NCBI RefSeq assembly: GCF_030272615.1
Contig: NC_081409.1
Span: 913,757,840 to 913,821,839, forward strand
Length of the DNA: 64,000 nucleotides
From: Cryptomeria japonica
Taxonomy: Eukaryota; Streptophyta; Pinopsida; Cupressales; Cupressaceae
Direction: 5' to 3'
In this document: piece by piece, positions 34,151-46,641 of the stretch
How positions within the stretch are numbered: position 1 is the first letter of the stretch
How the letters are laid out: each line of letters begins with the position of its first letter
Notes under the pieces: model-generated
The model's database searches: none
What the model was told of the DNA's origin: nothing
What the model saw: the letters and a program-made list of their open reading frames with translations, nothing else
Made by a program: the position numbers and the translations under genes

Positions 34151-37100
34151 CAGTTTGATATTACATCTATATCTAATATCCCCTCTAGTTCTACTGAACT
34201 TGAGGACACACCTGAGCTTCTTAAGATGAGATATAATGCCCTATCCCAAATTCCCGTTGGAGTCATTGTCAAAGGTGATGTTATAGGATATATTGATTGT
34301 AAACTAGAAGACCTAGGGTCCCTAGTAATTCACTCCTAGCTGATTCTATTTTGTGGAGATGATAAAAAGATTAAACCTGAATATAGCATAATAGAGAAGA
34401 AGAAATTGCACAATGCAGTTTACTTTCTTGAAGATTTTACCGAGGAACACATCAGGATTATCCTCAGTAGGGTTCATGGCGACAAAATGTACCTTGAATG
34501 AACACATGAAATTACACTGGAGGCAATTCATGCCATGACCGGATTCTGCAATATTGGGGAAGTGCCCATTCTTCGGAAAATCTCTAAAACAAAAGTAACG
34601 GAGCTCACCGGTTCAGTAAGTGATCAACGAGCAATGACTGTTAATACCATTAGAGATGATTTGATAAAATATGCATGTATGGTAATTGGGTACATAATAT
34701 TTTATGCTAGTAGAATGAGTTATGTTCCTTCAGCTACGGTGCATGTCGCTTATAGAATGATGAAGGAGGACGCAGAATATGATCTATGTACTTGTATGAA
34801 GAATCAACTCTTAGAGAACCTGAAGTTGATCAAATCAGATAAAACTCAAAGGTTCAAGTTTGGTCAATTACTAATTGGTTTATTCTTCTAATTTGAAAGA
34901 TACTTTCCTAGAGTCGGAGATGTTGAATGGTCAACTGATCTATCGATTACCAGAAAAATAAAGGAGAGTCTGCAAGTAGTAGGAACTGCATATCCGGAGA
35001 CTTTGAACAAGTACTTTGGTGAATTCAAACTAAAAATGAACTAGAGAATGAGAATATCTAGTGAAGATGACATTTATTTCACCATCAAAACAGATGAATG
35101 CATAATGGAGGTAGTTGAACCCAGAAAAGATGTAGTTGGTCTTATGGCCTATGAGGTGGTAAATGATATATTGATAGGATATGCCTCAACCCTACTAGCC
35201 TCACCTCTGGATCCCAAAAAGAAGAGGACTGGTACTTAGAGAGAATCAAATCTAGTGAGGAACCGAAGGAGATAAAAGGTAAAGCAGCACCATCGGCATC
35301 GACACCAGTTACATCTGATGCTAAACCCAAAGTGACCAAAAGGTCACCTACTAAAAAGAAACTAGAGGCTGTTCTGACAAAAGTGTTCAAAAGGACACGA
35401 AAAACCAGGAATCGCTCACCAAATCCAAAAGACTTTAAGTCAAAGGTAGAAGTAAAGAAGACAAGGCAATCTACCAAGAAAGTGAAGTCAATCAGTAATG
35501 TACCTACAATCTTTGCACTGGTAAACTTAGATATTTCTCCTTACAAGCCTATGACACATTGTCAAAGAACCATATAGAATATTAGAAGAAAATTCCTTGA
35601 AGATTTAAAGAATTATTTTGATGATTTCAATGATAATGAAAAGGAGGTTGAACAAGAATTCATTAAATATATGTGCATAAATGATCAATCACCTTCTAAG
35701 ATCAAATATGTTACATATAAATCCTTGTATGATTCTTTGGACAACAAATGGTGCATTTCTATTAACAAGGAGCAAGACATTAGGGAGAAAATTTTTGCTC
35801 AATATTTTCCAGATGTCTCTAGTTCATAATTGTTTCAACTCATTGATAAGAGAAAAGGCATTTTCTTCATGTGAAAAAGGAGACTTCTACTACTCGAAGG
35901 CAATTTTTTTGAAGTGGAACAAGACACCCATTTGAAGGTGAAAATTGTTGATGACATGCAAAGAGTACAAGAAGCTAATCCGTTGGCTAAACAAGAGCCT
36001 GATCTATCCACAACCAAACCCGATGAAGTCTTTGATAGTATGGGTGAAAGAATAGTAGAACAAAATGACCCCATTGATGTTGATGCACTAGAAATAGAAG
36101 ATATCACTCCAGATAAGGAGCAAGCTGAAACAAAAAGATTAGAGAAAGAAAAGGCAGAGAAAGGGGAAAATGAGAAACTTGAAAAGGAGAAAGCAAAAAA
36201 AGAAAAACAAGAGAAAGAACAAGCAAAGAAAGCGCGACAGGAAAAGAAGAAAATGGAAGAAGAGGAAAAGAAGAAAAGGGAGGAAGAGGAGAAGAAAAGA
36301 AAGGAATAAGATGAGAAAAAGGAAAAGGAAGAAGAAGAAAAGAGGAAAGAAATGGAGAAGAAGAAGGAAGAGGAGAAATAGAGAGAAGAAGAGAGAAAGA
36401 AACAAGAGGAGAAGGTTGTCAAGATAGCACAACAAAGAGATGAAGAGGAGAAGCGAAGACAAGAGGAGGTCAAAGCCAAAGAAGGAAAATAGATTCCTAA
36501 GGCCACTAGAGATCAAGCCAAGCAGATTGATTCCACTAGTTCCACTGACTTGACTCTTGCCTGTCTGACCCAATCAGCTAATGAAACTAAGTTACTATGA
36601 AGCATTCACTTAGCACTGGAAAGATTAGAAGAACTAAAGAAAAAGAAAGAACAGGATGTCATTTAGTTTGTCGTTGACACCCTCTCCAATCTAATCCCCG
36701 GTACTAATCTCCCCAGTACCGATTCCTCGCTGGCTAAGCTCAAACTGCTCTGCACAGTAGTCAATGACTAGGTACAATGTTTGGAAGATGATGCCCAGGC
36801 CACTGCAAAGAAAAGCCATGAAAAGGCACCCACAATTACCTTAATACAACACATGAATGAAAACCAGGCAAAACTGGTTAAATAGAAAGATAATATAAGG
36901 TCAGCTATGGGTGAAGGTCACCTACCCTTGAGTAAAATCTATCAACCTCACATGTTCTATGAAGATTCTCTGAAGCAGAAGACCCTATTACAAACTAAGT
37001 TGCAGAAATATATCGGCAATTTCAACCTGCCCTATGATCTGTTCACAACCTATGGACACTATGTTTATCATTGTCAGCATCAAATTGCCAAGCTTGACTA

Positions 37101-37371
37101 GGAAATCTACAATCAGACTCAAGATTTGTAGGAGCTTTAGTTTCTCTTATTGCCTAAATTGCAGGTACTCCAGAAATGCTTTCTGAATCTAGAAGCTATC
37201 ATTGTGACATAGGAGCTGAGCACCATAGATGCGATGGAAGAACTAGCCTTCCAAATGAAGACCGAGAGTGAAATTGTTGCCTCACTTCTTGAGTCGTGGT
37301 CTTCAGATATGAAGGACTTTCTACAAGACTTTAAATCTATTTTTGAGAAATTTTATTCTTTGTTGTCATAA
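34151..37371 (+). pseudogene. Copia-D extra frame 1: unrecognised protein with K/E-rich coiled coil
   Basis: By joining frames by eye, about 1070 codons remain. Part one (34151-35220) is globular, with words such as THEITLEAIHAMTGFCNIGE and DDLIKYACMVIGYIIFYASR; this pattern recalls the plant 'putative transposon protein' type domains (inference). A one-base shift near 35215 leads to a basic Lys/Arg-rich stretch (35280-35480). Then comes another globular block and a very charged KEKEEE coiled coil (36110-36480). A helical tail ends at 37369 (FEKFYSLLS). I count about eighteen stops, two thirds TAG, all reachable by one C-to-T change. No catalytic motif recognised. Confidence 0.5.
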
Positions 37372-39721
37372 ACACATACTCTATTTTCATGTTATGCAAA
37401 CTGGCAATATTATGTATTTGCTTTGTCATTGTTGGCAAAGGGGGAGTAGTGTATCTATCTTCAAATTTTGACAAGTATTGTTGCAAAGGGAGTAGTGTAT
37501 ATGCTTAGGGGGAGTAATTCTGCTTATGACATTTTTTTTTGATAAAGCGCTTAGATGTCTATTATCACTGTTTAAAATTTGGGTTTTCTTTCCCCATAAT
37601 CGGCTAAGTTTTTTGAAATTTTGAGTTAGACACACTATCAATTGCTTCAGGTCTATATTGGTTCTTAAGGGTTTAGGGTTTTAATTTTAAATCATTTAAT
37701 ATTTGTTCAAAAACCCTCTGGTTTCTATTCCTGCATTACTTTATCCACTTAAGTAATGGGTCTTGGGGTCGTAAGAGGTGTCCCCCCTTGTCATTTGCCT
37801 AGGTGGTTGTCGAATTAATCGTAAAAATTTATTCCTTATGTCTTTTCTTCCTAATGTTGTCAGGCCCAGTAAGTTGTACGCAGCTCTCAGATGGATCTAT
37901 GGTTTTTTCTATTTTGTTAGGCGAAGTTGCGCATGGTTTAAGACTCAAAAAATGGTGAAAGGGAAATGTGTTCCAAATGGTGCATTTGGTCCGGTTTAAA
38001 ATGGCTTCATCCCATTCAAGATCTAACGGCTGGCATTATTTTGCAGCCAAAACTTGCAAGTGAAATACCTTTCATGAAATGGCGAAAGCGTTTGGTGGAA
38101 CCCTGCAGTGAAGACTTTCTAAGTGACTAAAAGGTGATCAAGTCTAGTTTGATCTAATGGTTAGCATAGCTTTGCAGGATGAAGATGCTCGACAGTTAGC
38201 TTCCGTGAAGTAGCGAAATGACATGAGACTCCAACCAGGCAATCCAACTGGTCGAGATGATGAGTAAGATGATGACATGTGGCAGAAGATCAAAATAGTC
38301 AACAAGCCGGATTTAAGGATTAAATGGTGGGTCCCAAAGGTGAGTCATGTCGTGGGGTAAGAAGTGACCTGGCAGATATAGGTGGCAAGGATGAGGTGGA
38401 ATCTAGTGTTTTCTCTCAGCAAATGAAAGGTTGACATGTCAGTTTGAAAGTGACTAGATGCCAGGTGTTTGAAGTTGAGTCAGAGGGCCCACGTCTGCCC
38501 AATTCAGTTGTGTTGTTAAGCATCAAGCAAGTCAAATATAATCCAATGGCCCATGTGAATTGGCAATGGTAAAGTGCTCATGTTTTATGCCTTGCGAAAT
38601 AGCGAAAAGGTTTTTCAGCCTCAAAGACAGATAAAGCATGAAGTTTAAAAGGGGATCAACTCCGTTTTGATCCAAGGGCTCGCGTTGTTTCGTGGTTGTG
38701 AACCAATCGAAGGATATGCTTCATGAAATAGCAAAAGGAAATAGGGCTCGTCCAAGTGTAATGCTAGATGGTGACGTGTCCATTGACACATGGTTTTAGA
38801 AGAAGTTGAGGGCCCACCAAGGTGTAACTGGCGGTTATAAGGGAGAGACACGTGGCTAACGTTGAACTAGGCTCAAACAGTTTTCCAAAGCTAATGGTTG
38901 AGTGCCACGTGGTAGTCAGTAACTAGTGAAAAGGTAGCATAAGTAAAGCAAGCATAAAGGTCTCCCTTAAAGGATGGTCATCTCCAATCTGATCCAACGC
39001 TTCCCATTGTTTAGTGGCCCTAAGTTGAGAACAATTTAAGCTATGTGAAATAGCAAAAGACCATTAGCAGTCAAAATAGAGGTGCGGTTAAGGAAGAAGT
39101 TGACGGTCCCAGTAAGAGTTAAATGCTGAGCAGTTAAAGTTCCATCTAACGCCTGGTGCAGCTTCACAAAGGAAAAATGCTCGAAGGATAAATCCCATGA
39201 AATGGCAAAAAAGAGGTCGGGCCCGGTGCAAAGGCAAAGTTGTTAAGGCAGTGTAAAGGCCGATCAAGTTTCTTTTGATCGAACGGTTGGCATGATTTTG
39301 TTTAACAAAATTGCCTGAGGTTATGTTTTGCGAAATAGTGAAAGAGTGAAAGGAAAGAATGTCCAGGTATGTTGTGACCCGTTGGAGCGAAAAAATTGAA
39401 TTCTCTCATGAATTCAATTTTGAAGGGACGGCCGAAGCATGCGGAATCAATGTCGCAGTTAAGATCCTGAGTACCATATATGATCTCCTATCGATTAGGT
39501 AAAGGTATCATTCCAAAGAATTGTTGCAAAGGAGAAAATGCAGAGCTATTTTCTTCAAATACAGAGCAAAGTCATTTAGTTGCTGAGTGGATTCCTTCAA
39601 GTTGAAACAGGTTTTCTTGTACTTTTGTGTGGTAATTCCTTAGCAGTGCGTGTTAATTGAGGTCTTGATTTTGTAACAAAACCAATTGGGGTAATAGTTT
39701 AAATTGCTTGCATATTTTTAA
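37372..39721 (+). other. Copia-D inter-ORF region with degenerate repeats, no gene
   Basis: It begins with repeated polypurine-like words (GCAAAGGGGGAGTAG near 37435, AGGGGGAGTAA near 37508). From 37980 to 39350 two motifs recur: GAAATAGCGAAA-like words (about seven) and GATCYAACGGYT-like words (about six). Codon-like structure is absent. The stretch just upstream of 39722 looks like an untranslated leader. Confidence 0.6.
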
Positions 39722-42700
39722 ATGGCACCTAAGAGAGAATTTTCAGGGAAAGTTAATTACCAAGAAAGGGCCATTTGTGATGATTTTCTTGAGCAGTTGA
39801 CATTGTCGACTAATCAGGCATCGAAAGTAAAAGAATTAGTGCCAAGAGCTCCTCGTTTGAAGATAGGAGAAGGGTTGTATGATAAGGGTAATTGGTTGAG
39901 AGATCCACAGGTTGGGTTGTCTGGGTTGGGGTTATTCAAAGTTGGATTTGGCATGAGAAACTCCCCAGCCCCGCAGAATAGCATCTGGGAGTTAGATGTA
40001 GGGAAATTGGTAGTTCCAGGAGTATTCATGGATATGGATCTATTGACTCAAATTGCACATAATTATGATCTAGTCACAAGGAGCATTAGGGATATAAATG
40101 GGAAAGCCCTCATTGAAATCAATAATGAGGAATTCAGAAGTGCTTTTGGGCTTAATGAGTTTACCAATTTTCTGGAACCCATTAACTTCAAATCATTAGC
40201 TCAAGTATACAGTGCAGAGAGGAACCACCTTAGAAATGGGTCTCTTAATGAATTTTTTGTGAAGATAGGTGGGTTGATAGTTGTAAGACCCAACACTGAA
40301 AATCCCTTCTCATTGAATCTATTCACCCTTAGGGCTAAGGGATTGTATTGGTCACTTCGCCAGATTTTAGGAGAGGATGCTGAGGCAAATATGCCCAATC
40401 ACTACATGCTAATGATTGCTCAGATTTTGAATCCTTCTCTTGCAGTAACCTTTGATTATGCTTCTTTTATTACTAATGCTATCCATGGAGGGTTGATAGG
40501 AATTAAAAAAGGGAAGGTGGATATGCCTTTTGGATGGTATTCACTCCTCATGCATCTATTTTTGTTCAAAGGTGGTGATTATATTTCAAGTGGAATGGAC
40601 CTTATAAAAGAGAAGGATGGAGAAAAGATGCTAGTGCAACTATGGAGTACTGTGTTGCAATGGGACAGAGATGATGCCAATTTCTTAAAATTTGATAAAT
40701 ATTTTGCATCAAAGATTAGGACTCTCCTCTACTAGGAAAACCCAAGAATCCCCAAGGTTCTTTTGGAATTTATTAGACCAAAAGAATTTGCAGAAAGTAT
40801 AAAGTTTGTTCATAATTGGGGTGATATTTACTTATACCCTGTCTCCACAGTTTTCAGAGTTTTTGGTTTTAGAGGCACTCCATTCTTATTGCCCTATCAG
40901 ATCCCTCTCAAAGTGGGAACTGCAGAAATCCTCAGACAAATTGGTAGCGTGCAAGAAGCAGAGCTAACAGGTAGGGGTAAAGGGACTATTTTCCCTACGG
41001 TTACTATAGCCCACCAATTTGTAATAACCAAGGGAGGTTGGAATTATTTTGAGGCTTTTCTCAAACCTTATCATTTGTCAACTGTAATATCCAGGTGTGT
41101 CGATCCAGAAGATTTCTTCAATGGTATGTTTAGAAAGAGAGCAATGTGTAGAGGTAGACCCCATCAGTTCCAGTTTCCTGAAGACCTCATTAGAAATGAG
41201 TTTGATCTAGATGAGCAGGAGCTGAGGAAGGAAAAATGGGTGGCTTATAAAAAGGCCTTATATTTTGTACATCAGTTTGATGCTAGCTATGACCCATTGT
41301 CTAGTTTTTTCCCTTTTGAAGAGAAAATAAAGTTGCTAATTGTTTCCTTTGAGGATGTAATGTAGACTCTGAAAGAAAAGAGGGAGGCAGTGGTTAAAAA
41401 TAACCCTGAAAAGGCAAGAATGGTTCTAAGTAGGTCTACCTCCACTAGAGTAATCCCTCCCAGTGACTATACATTGCACAAGAAGTCTAATTATAGTGTG
41501 TTGATGCCTACAACAGGGGAGCCCTCTACTTCCAAAGGAAAGAGGAAGATACAAGATGTTATTGACATCCAAGAGAGGCCAAAGAAGCAGAGAGTAGGAA
41601 AAGAGATACAATCTGATACACCCTTGTACTCTCCATCCCAATCCCCTATTCATATAGGAGATGAAGAGGCAACAACTAAGCAGCTTATACAATTAGGTAG
41701 CCTAGGAGAAATAACCTACACATATGATGAAGTGGAAGAAGAAATGCTAGAAGAGCCCCTTGCTACTAAGATGAACATCACTACCAATGAGTTTAAGAGC
41801 CAGGAGTGGGCTCCTGAGATCAAATAGGCTAGTGAGGACTTCTTGGCTGACAATAACTTTGTTACATTAGGAGCATTCATGCAATTTGTATGGAAGCAAA
41901 ATATTGACAAATACAATGCAAGATGTGAGAAGAGAAAAGTAGAGCAGCCTCACAAAGATCTAGCTCTAGTGGAGGACGAAATAAAGCAAGAAATGATGGA
42001 TGAGTTTAAGACCATCACTCCTAAGCAAGGAAGAGATATGGTGGCACAAACTAGAGTACTCATTCTCCCTGAGTGGGACATAGCAGATGCCCTAGTACTG
42101 GAGGCAGTGAGAAAAGAAACCAAGCCCATGGAGGGAATCACTTTTAGCAAAGATAATGTTGTACTTGTCATGTGGTCTCTCAAGAGAGATGAGATTAAGA
42201 GAAGTAAGGACACCCCAGGGTCAAGCTACCTTGGTGGAATGATAGTGAAGAAAGTGCAGAACACAGGGGTGGTGGAAGCTGCTAGCACTGTGCTAGAGAC
42301 TGCAAAATTTGGTGTTGCAGTAGTAGAAAGGGAGGCTAAGGAAAAAGCAGACCTCCAAGTCAAGTTAGAGACAATTTTAAAGGCTTATAACAGTGCTAAG
42401 GAAGAGGTAAGAGGTAAAGATAGCATCATTGCTAAGCTGCAAAGCTAGTTGACAAGACAGTACCATCAAGGTGAGTCTTCAACACTAATGATCTCCTCTT
42501 CTCCTGCAAGACCTCCACCTACCAGCCCCATCATTGAATTCCCACCATCTCCAGTACCTTCTATCTCCCAAATGGTTGAGATTACTCCCCAAGAATTGGA
42601 GAATTTAAAACAGGCTCAGGAAAGAGTAAGGACTACCATTTCAAGTTTTGTAGATACCATGAGTGCCTCATTGCTATATAACAACATAAGCAAGATTTTG

Positions 42701-43339
42701 GATATGTGGAATGAGCTTAATGGAGATAAAGCCATTTTCACACCTATTTTTGACAAGTGGAAGCCTAGAGAGTAGGACTTGGAGCTTATTTGTGTATCTT
42801 ATGATGAAGCAGGGGTTGATCCTATCATCAAATCCACTTGTGACACCACCAAGGACTTAGTAAAATTGGCAGAAGGGATGGATAATGCTGACAGGAAGAT
42901 CAACTTGTACAAGAAAGAGTACACTAATCAAGTTTTTGAATTACTCCCAGGTGTTTTTGTCAGCCCAGATCAATTGAAGGACAAACAAGTGTGGCTTAAA
43001 GAATTAGAGGCCAAACTGTCAGCCAGAATAAAAGGAATTGTTGATTTAGATGATGCTTCCTTTTTTGTTGTAAAAATTCAAGAGATAGAGAAAATCAAAT
43101 CTCATTATGGTTTTCTCAATTCAGAGGTCAACAAGATCAGACATTCCTGGAAGAGGTTAACCAAGGCAAAGGCAAAAGTGATTAATTTCGTGTGGCAAAC
43201 TGATGATGTGTACAATGAGTGGACAACAAAATATGCCATCCAAGATGTAGAGCAGTTAGAGGGCACTCCTAAACAGTTAGTAGAGGTTGCAACCGGACAG
43301 CAAGTAGAAGAAGCTGCGGAGGTTGAAAAGGACTTGTAA
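39722..43339 (+). pseudogene. Copia-D extra frame 2: 1205-codon unrecognised protein, five TAG codons
   Basis: ATG at 39722 (MAPKREFSGKVNYQERAICD). A single frame stays open for 1205 codons to TAA at 43337, broken only by TAG at 40733, 41363, 41825, 42446 and 42773. Codons 1-545 look globular (RSIRDINGKALIEINNEEFR, FGWYSLLMHLFLFKGGDY, FPTVTIAHQFVITKGGWNYF). Codons 560-700 are Ser/Thr/Pro-rich with a basic KGKRKIQD-type patch, probably disordered. Codons 720-910 are charged and helical. After a Pro-rich linker (near 42500) a helical C-terminal domain follows (PDQLKDKQVWLKELEAKLS). No transposase, RT, integrase or protease motif was found. A captured host-like gene or an ancestral element gene are both possible. 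Confidence 0.6.
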
Positions 43340-44314
43340 TTATTTTTGTAAAAGATCTTTGTAACTTCTTCCTGAGAAGAAATGATTATAACAAATTCTC
43401 CTAGGAAAGTTTGAAGCTATTTGCATCCATATTGTTATAAATGGATACCAGGACTAATAGAAGAAGGATCGCAAAGAATTGTAAGAAAACGCTACAGAAA
43501 TTTATCTGAGCTTTTCTCAGTTTAATGGAGAGCATTCGAAAGCTTTTTGGAATACTTTCTTGAAGATAATATCAATATACAGACCATCGGTTTTGAGTTA
43601 AAACTTTGTGTCATCTTCAAATATGTTTGCAATTGTTTACTGTTTCATTCTGAATAATCCAGGGTTTTTTTTTTTTGAATAGGGGTTGTAAGGCAACTTT
43701 CAGTAGATGTGCTTGTTAGCTTTTCTCTTTAGGAGGCAAATTAAATATGCGGGGATCACTTCTACCTGTAAATTCCTTATGAGATATTTGAATCTTGATG
43801 AGCATAGTTTAATTTGGTGTACATAAATTCTTATATGTGTTAGGCATATATAGGGATCTACAGAAGCCAAACTAATGGGATATGTATAGCTATTTGACTG
43901 TGATAGTCTTGTTTGAACTTAGATGACTCTATGACCTTGGATAAGGCACTGGTAAGATTGAGGTTGTCTATTACATGTTTTGTAGGTCAAATACTGAATA
44001 TGAGTATAATTTTTATTCCTTTGTTTTAGTTAATTTCAAGGTGATTAGATCCACTGGTTTTCTGGACTGGTTTGTTGTGTATTTATCTTTTGAAAGTGTG
44101 AATTTAGTTCACAAAGATATATCCTACTGGACTCTGAGTAGGTCCGAAGTGTAGGAGGTTAAATCAAACCTTGTCATATGTTGTCCTAGAAGTTTCCTTC
44201 TTTTAATATCCCTTCTGCATAGAGTTATCATATCATAAATAGGATGTTGAAGCGAATCAGATTTCTAAGACAACAATGTCAATTTTTTTATTCTTAAGTG
44301 TTGCCCTCAATGCC
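43340..44314 (+). other. Copia-D 3' untranslated region, no gene
   Basis: About 975 bp, AT-rich, with a T12 run near 43665. No supported coding region. It ends at TTGCCCTCAATGCC before the polypurine tract. Confidence 0.6.
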
Positions 44315-44326
44315 AAAGGGGGAGAT
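44315..44326 (+). promoter_or_regulatory. Polypurine tract of Copia-D
   Basis: AAAGGGGGAGAT abutting the 3' LTR; identical to the tract of Copia-A and Copia-B, which suggests a related Copia lineage. Confidence 0.9.
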
Positions 44327-45417
44327 TGTTGGTATTTTGATGATGTTTAGTTGTGATTTTCATTGATGGACACACAATTATTTGATAAATGTATTATTCA
44401 GTTCTAACCGATATTGTATGAATAGTCTTTATTTGATTGAAGACTATCGGTGTTTTAAAGGAGAAGCTTATCGGTCAAGTGGTATGAAGACCTCAAGAAG
44501 AACGGAGACCCCAAACGGCAGTCAATCTTTTGATCAGATCGACTATGATCAAGTTTTCCAGTTTTCACCTATTAAGCGGTGATTGGTATATGTAAATAAC
44601 CGGTATATACATGTAATGTGTGATGAGTTATCATCCACCGATACTTTAGCGGTGTTTCTGTGTCGTGTTACCAAATGTGTCTAGATGCACTATACCTAGG
44701 AAATTGTAATCTAATCCTATTGGACTGACATGAAATCAAGTTCATATTTAAGGACATCATGTCTAGGGTTTTAAGTAAAGAACAGAAGTAGTTATGTGTG
44801 AGTCTTTTGAGAGAAAAGGTATCTCGTGACTGAGATTGAGAGTGCAAAGCATAGAAGACTGAAGTAATGCTTGAATGCATTAACAAGGAGTTATCATGGA
44901 TCTAATCAAGCATTCTATGCTACTAAATAGATCACTCACTTATTGATTACTAATATCTTCGACAAGTCCGAAACCCTTAACTGTGTAGGCCCAGCTAAGC
45001 CTATTGTAAATCCTCTAAAAAGGTGGTTCACAGTTGTGGATCTAAAATCCTTTAACAGGGTAGTCTTTGATAGGACTTATCTCCTAACAAAGATCTAGAT
45101 TCCTAACAAGATCTATTCTAGTGAAGAACATTTTAAGACCTTAACCGGTCTGGTTACTATTCTACAGATAGTTGACTTGTGAATTTTACTCACCGTGGTT
45201 TTTCCCATTTGGGTTTCCACGTCAAAATATCTTGTGTTATGGTGACTGTGCTTTTATGAGTGAATGTCTTATTTTCTATTTGGTTTGTTTATGTTTTAAC
45301 TAGTTTATTGGTTAAGCTACTACACCGATCTGCTAGAAAATTGTTTAAGAGTTTGGTTAAGTTCTTAGGCATACTAATTCACCACCTCCCCCTCCCCCCC
45401 CCTCTTAGTATTCATCA
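44327..45417 (+). repeat. Copia-D 3' LTR
   Basis: 1091 bp, TGTTGGTATTTTG to TATTCATCA; partner of 31262-32361. A short frame at 44382-44582 corresponds to one at the same offset in the 5' LTR and is not a gene. Confidence 0.92.
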
Positions 45418-45925
45418 ATGAAAACCTTGCATATTCAGGTTAAGCAACATTTGGAGGACATGAACAACAAGTATAAGGAGAAAACATAAGGAATTATAAG
45501 TTGGTGATGAAGTGATGGTATATCTAAGAAAAGAAAGATTCCCGGTTGGAACTTATAAAAAACTATAGATGAAAAAGTTTGGACCTTGCAGGATTTTGAT
45601 GAAGTTTAGTTTTGGGAATGCATATGAAGTGGAGTTACCGAATAGTCTGAGTATTTCACTTGTGTTTAACATTGCAGATCTTCATGAGTATCATGAACCA
45701 GAATTTAGTGAGGACATAAGTATGACAGACTTGGAGAAACAGTTGCCCCGGAAGGAACCCGATCAGATTGGAGAAATTTTGGGCAGAAGGATTGACCGTA
45801 GTACCCGGAGCAGTCGGTATAAGGAGTATCTTGTGAAGTGGAAGGACAAACTAGTTAAAGATTCATCTTGGATTTCTCAGGAAAAGGTAGACCGTCTTGG
45901 TATTCCTCTGAACCCAGCAAAGTGA
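45418..45925 (+). pseudogene. Gypsy-B integrase C-terminus and chromodomain
   Basis: Continues Gypsy-B after Copia-D. KTLHIQVKQHLEDMNNKYKE matches the post-catalytic region of chromovirus integrases, with a TAA-type break near 45487. KFGPCRILMKFSFGNAYEVE is the GPY/F-like module. EILGRRIDRSTRSSRYKEYL then VKWKDKLVKDSSWISQEKV is a chromodomain with the VKWK and W signature, which directs chromoviruses to particular chromatin. The last 118 codons (45569-45925) are open and end at a TGA. Confidence 0.8.
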
Positions 45926-46509
45926 GAGGCTCACTTTTTCAATAATCCTGGATGTCTAATGCAGGAGCATCCCCGGTTCATAGCAATCTTGCATCAAGCA
46001 AAAATATTTTCCTTTTTGTTTTGCTTTATGTTTGCAGTTTCAATATTTCTTTCTCTGTGTCCTAGTTTTGGCTCACCGGATCTTGTGGAGTTGGATTCTA
46101 CTTGAAAACTTGATCATCTTTCTTATTTCCAGACCGCATCACATTTGGGTCATTCTTTGGCAAGTTATCGCTATCGGTTTCCTTGACAGTTTCATGTTAC
46201 TGGTTGACAGTTTCTTGTTAGCGGTTGACAGTTTCTTGTTAGCGGTTGCCTGGACCTATTTGCATTGGTGATCTACCGAAACCCTTCTGAAGCTTGCGAA
46301 GCCCTAAGCATTGATTTTGATGTTCCTTGGCATGTGGCTGACCTTTTCCCCCGATCTACAATTCATGCTTTGTATTTTCCAGAGGAATCTCTTGGCGAAG
46401 GCCGACCTTGTTGGTTTTACACGTTAGGTCTTGTTCTTTAGGTTTTGATCCCTTTTTGGACCGATCAGATCCCTTGGATCATATAAATCATTGTAATTGA
46501 GCATTAGAA
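45926..46509 (+). other. Gypsy-B 3' untranslated region, no gene
   Basis: 584 bp between chromodomain and right LTR. Contains direct repeats of GGTTGACAGTTTCTTGTTAG near 46200-46245. No clear polypurine tract precedes 46510, which weakens the exact LTR start. Confidence 0.6.
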
Positions 46510-46641
46510 TGTAACAATCAATCAAGGAGGTAGTTAGACTAAGCATAGAAGATAGATCCTAAGATTGAAGGTCTCAGTTGTGACCTATTTTGTGCATGTT
46601 TTAGCAGGCCTGTGAGTTGGTTTCTGTAACCCAGTAGTTAC
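46510..46641 (+). repeat. Gypsy-B right LTR, part 1
   Basis: TGTAACAATCAATCAAGGAGG to CCCAGTAGTTAC; aligns with 26924-27060. Its last five bases GTTAC are the target duplication of Gypsy-C. Confidence 0.85.

Larger units (their letters stand above)
31262..45417 (+). mobile_element. Copia-D, 14-kb non-autonomous element with reduced gag and two large extra reading frames
   Basis: LTRs 31262-32361 and 44327-45417 both read TGTTGGTATTTTGATG to TATTCATCA. A primer site (32364-32375) and a polypurine tract (44315-44326) are in the correct places. The interior encodes a short gag with zinc knuckles, then two very long damaged frames (34151-37371 and 39722-43339). I found no protease, integrase, RT or RNase H words in the interior in any frame. 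This resembles the TR-GAG class of non-autonomous elements, but with large additional coding capacity. The target duplication is imperfect (ATGTC left, ATGAA right), although the Gypsy-B integrase-chromodomain frame clearly continues across the insertion. Confidence 0.88.

Noticed and set aside
35835-36573. Long Ser/Phe/Leu-rich open frames on the minus strand
   Set aside because: They are the antisense of the Lys/Glu-rich coiled coil of Copia-D; composition is an artefact of GAA/AAG repeats.
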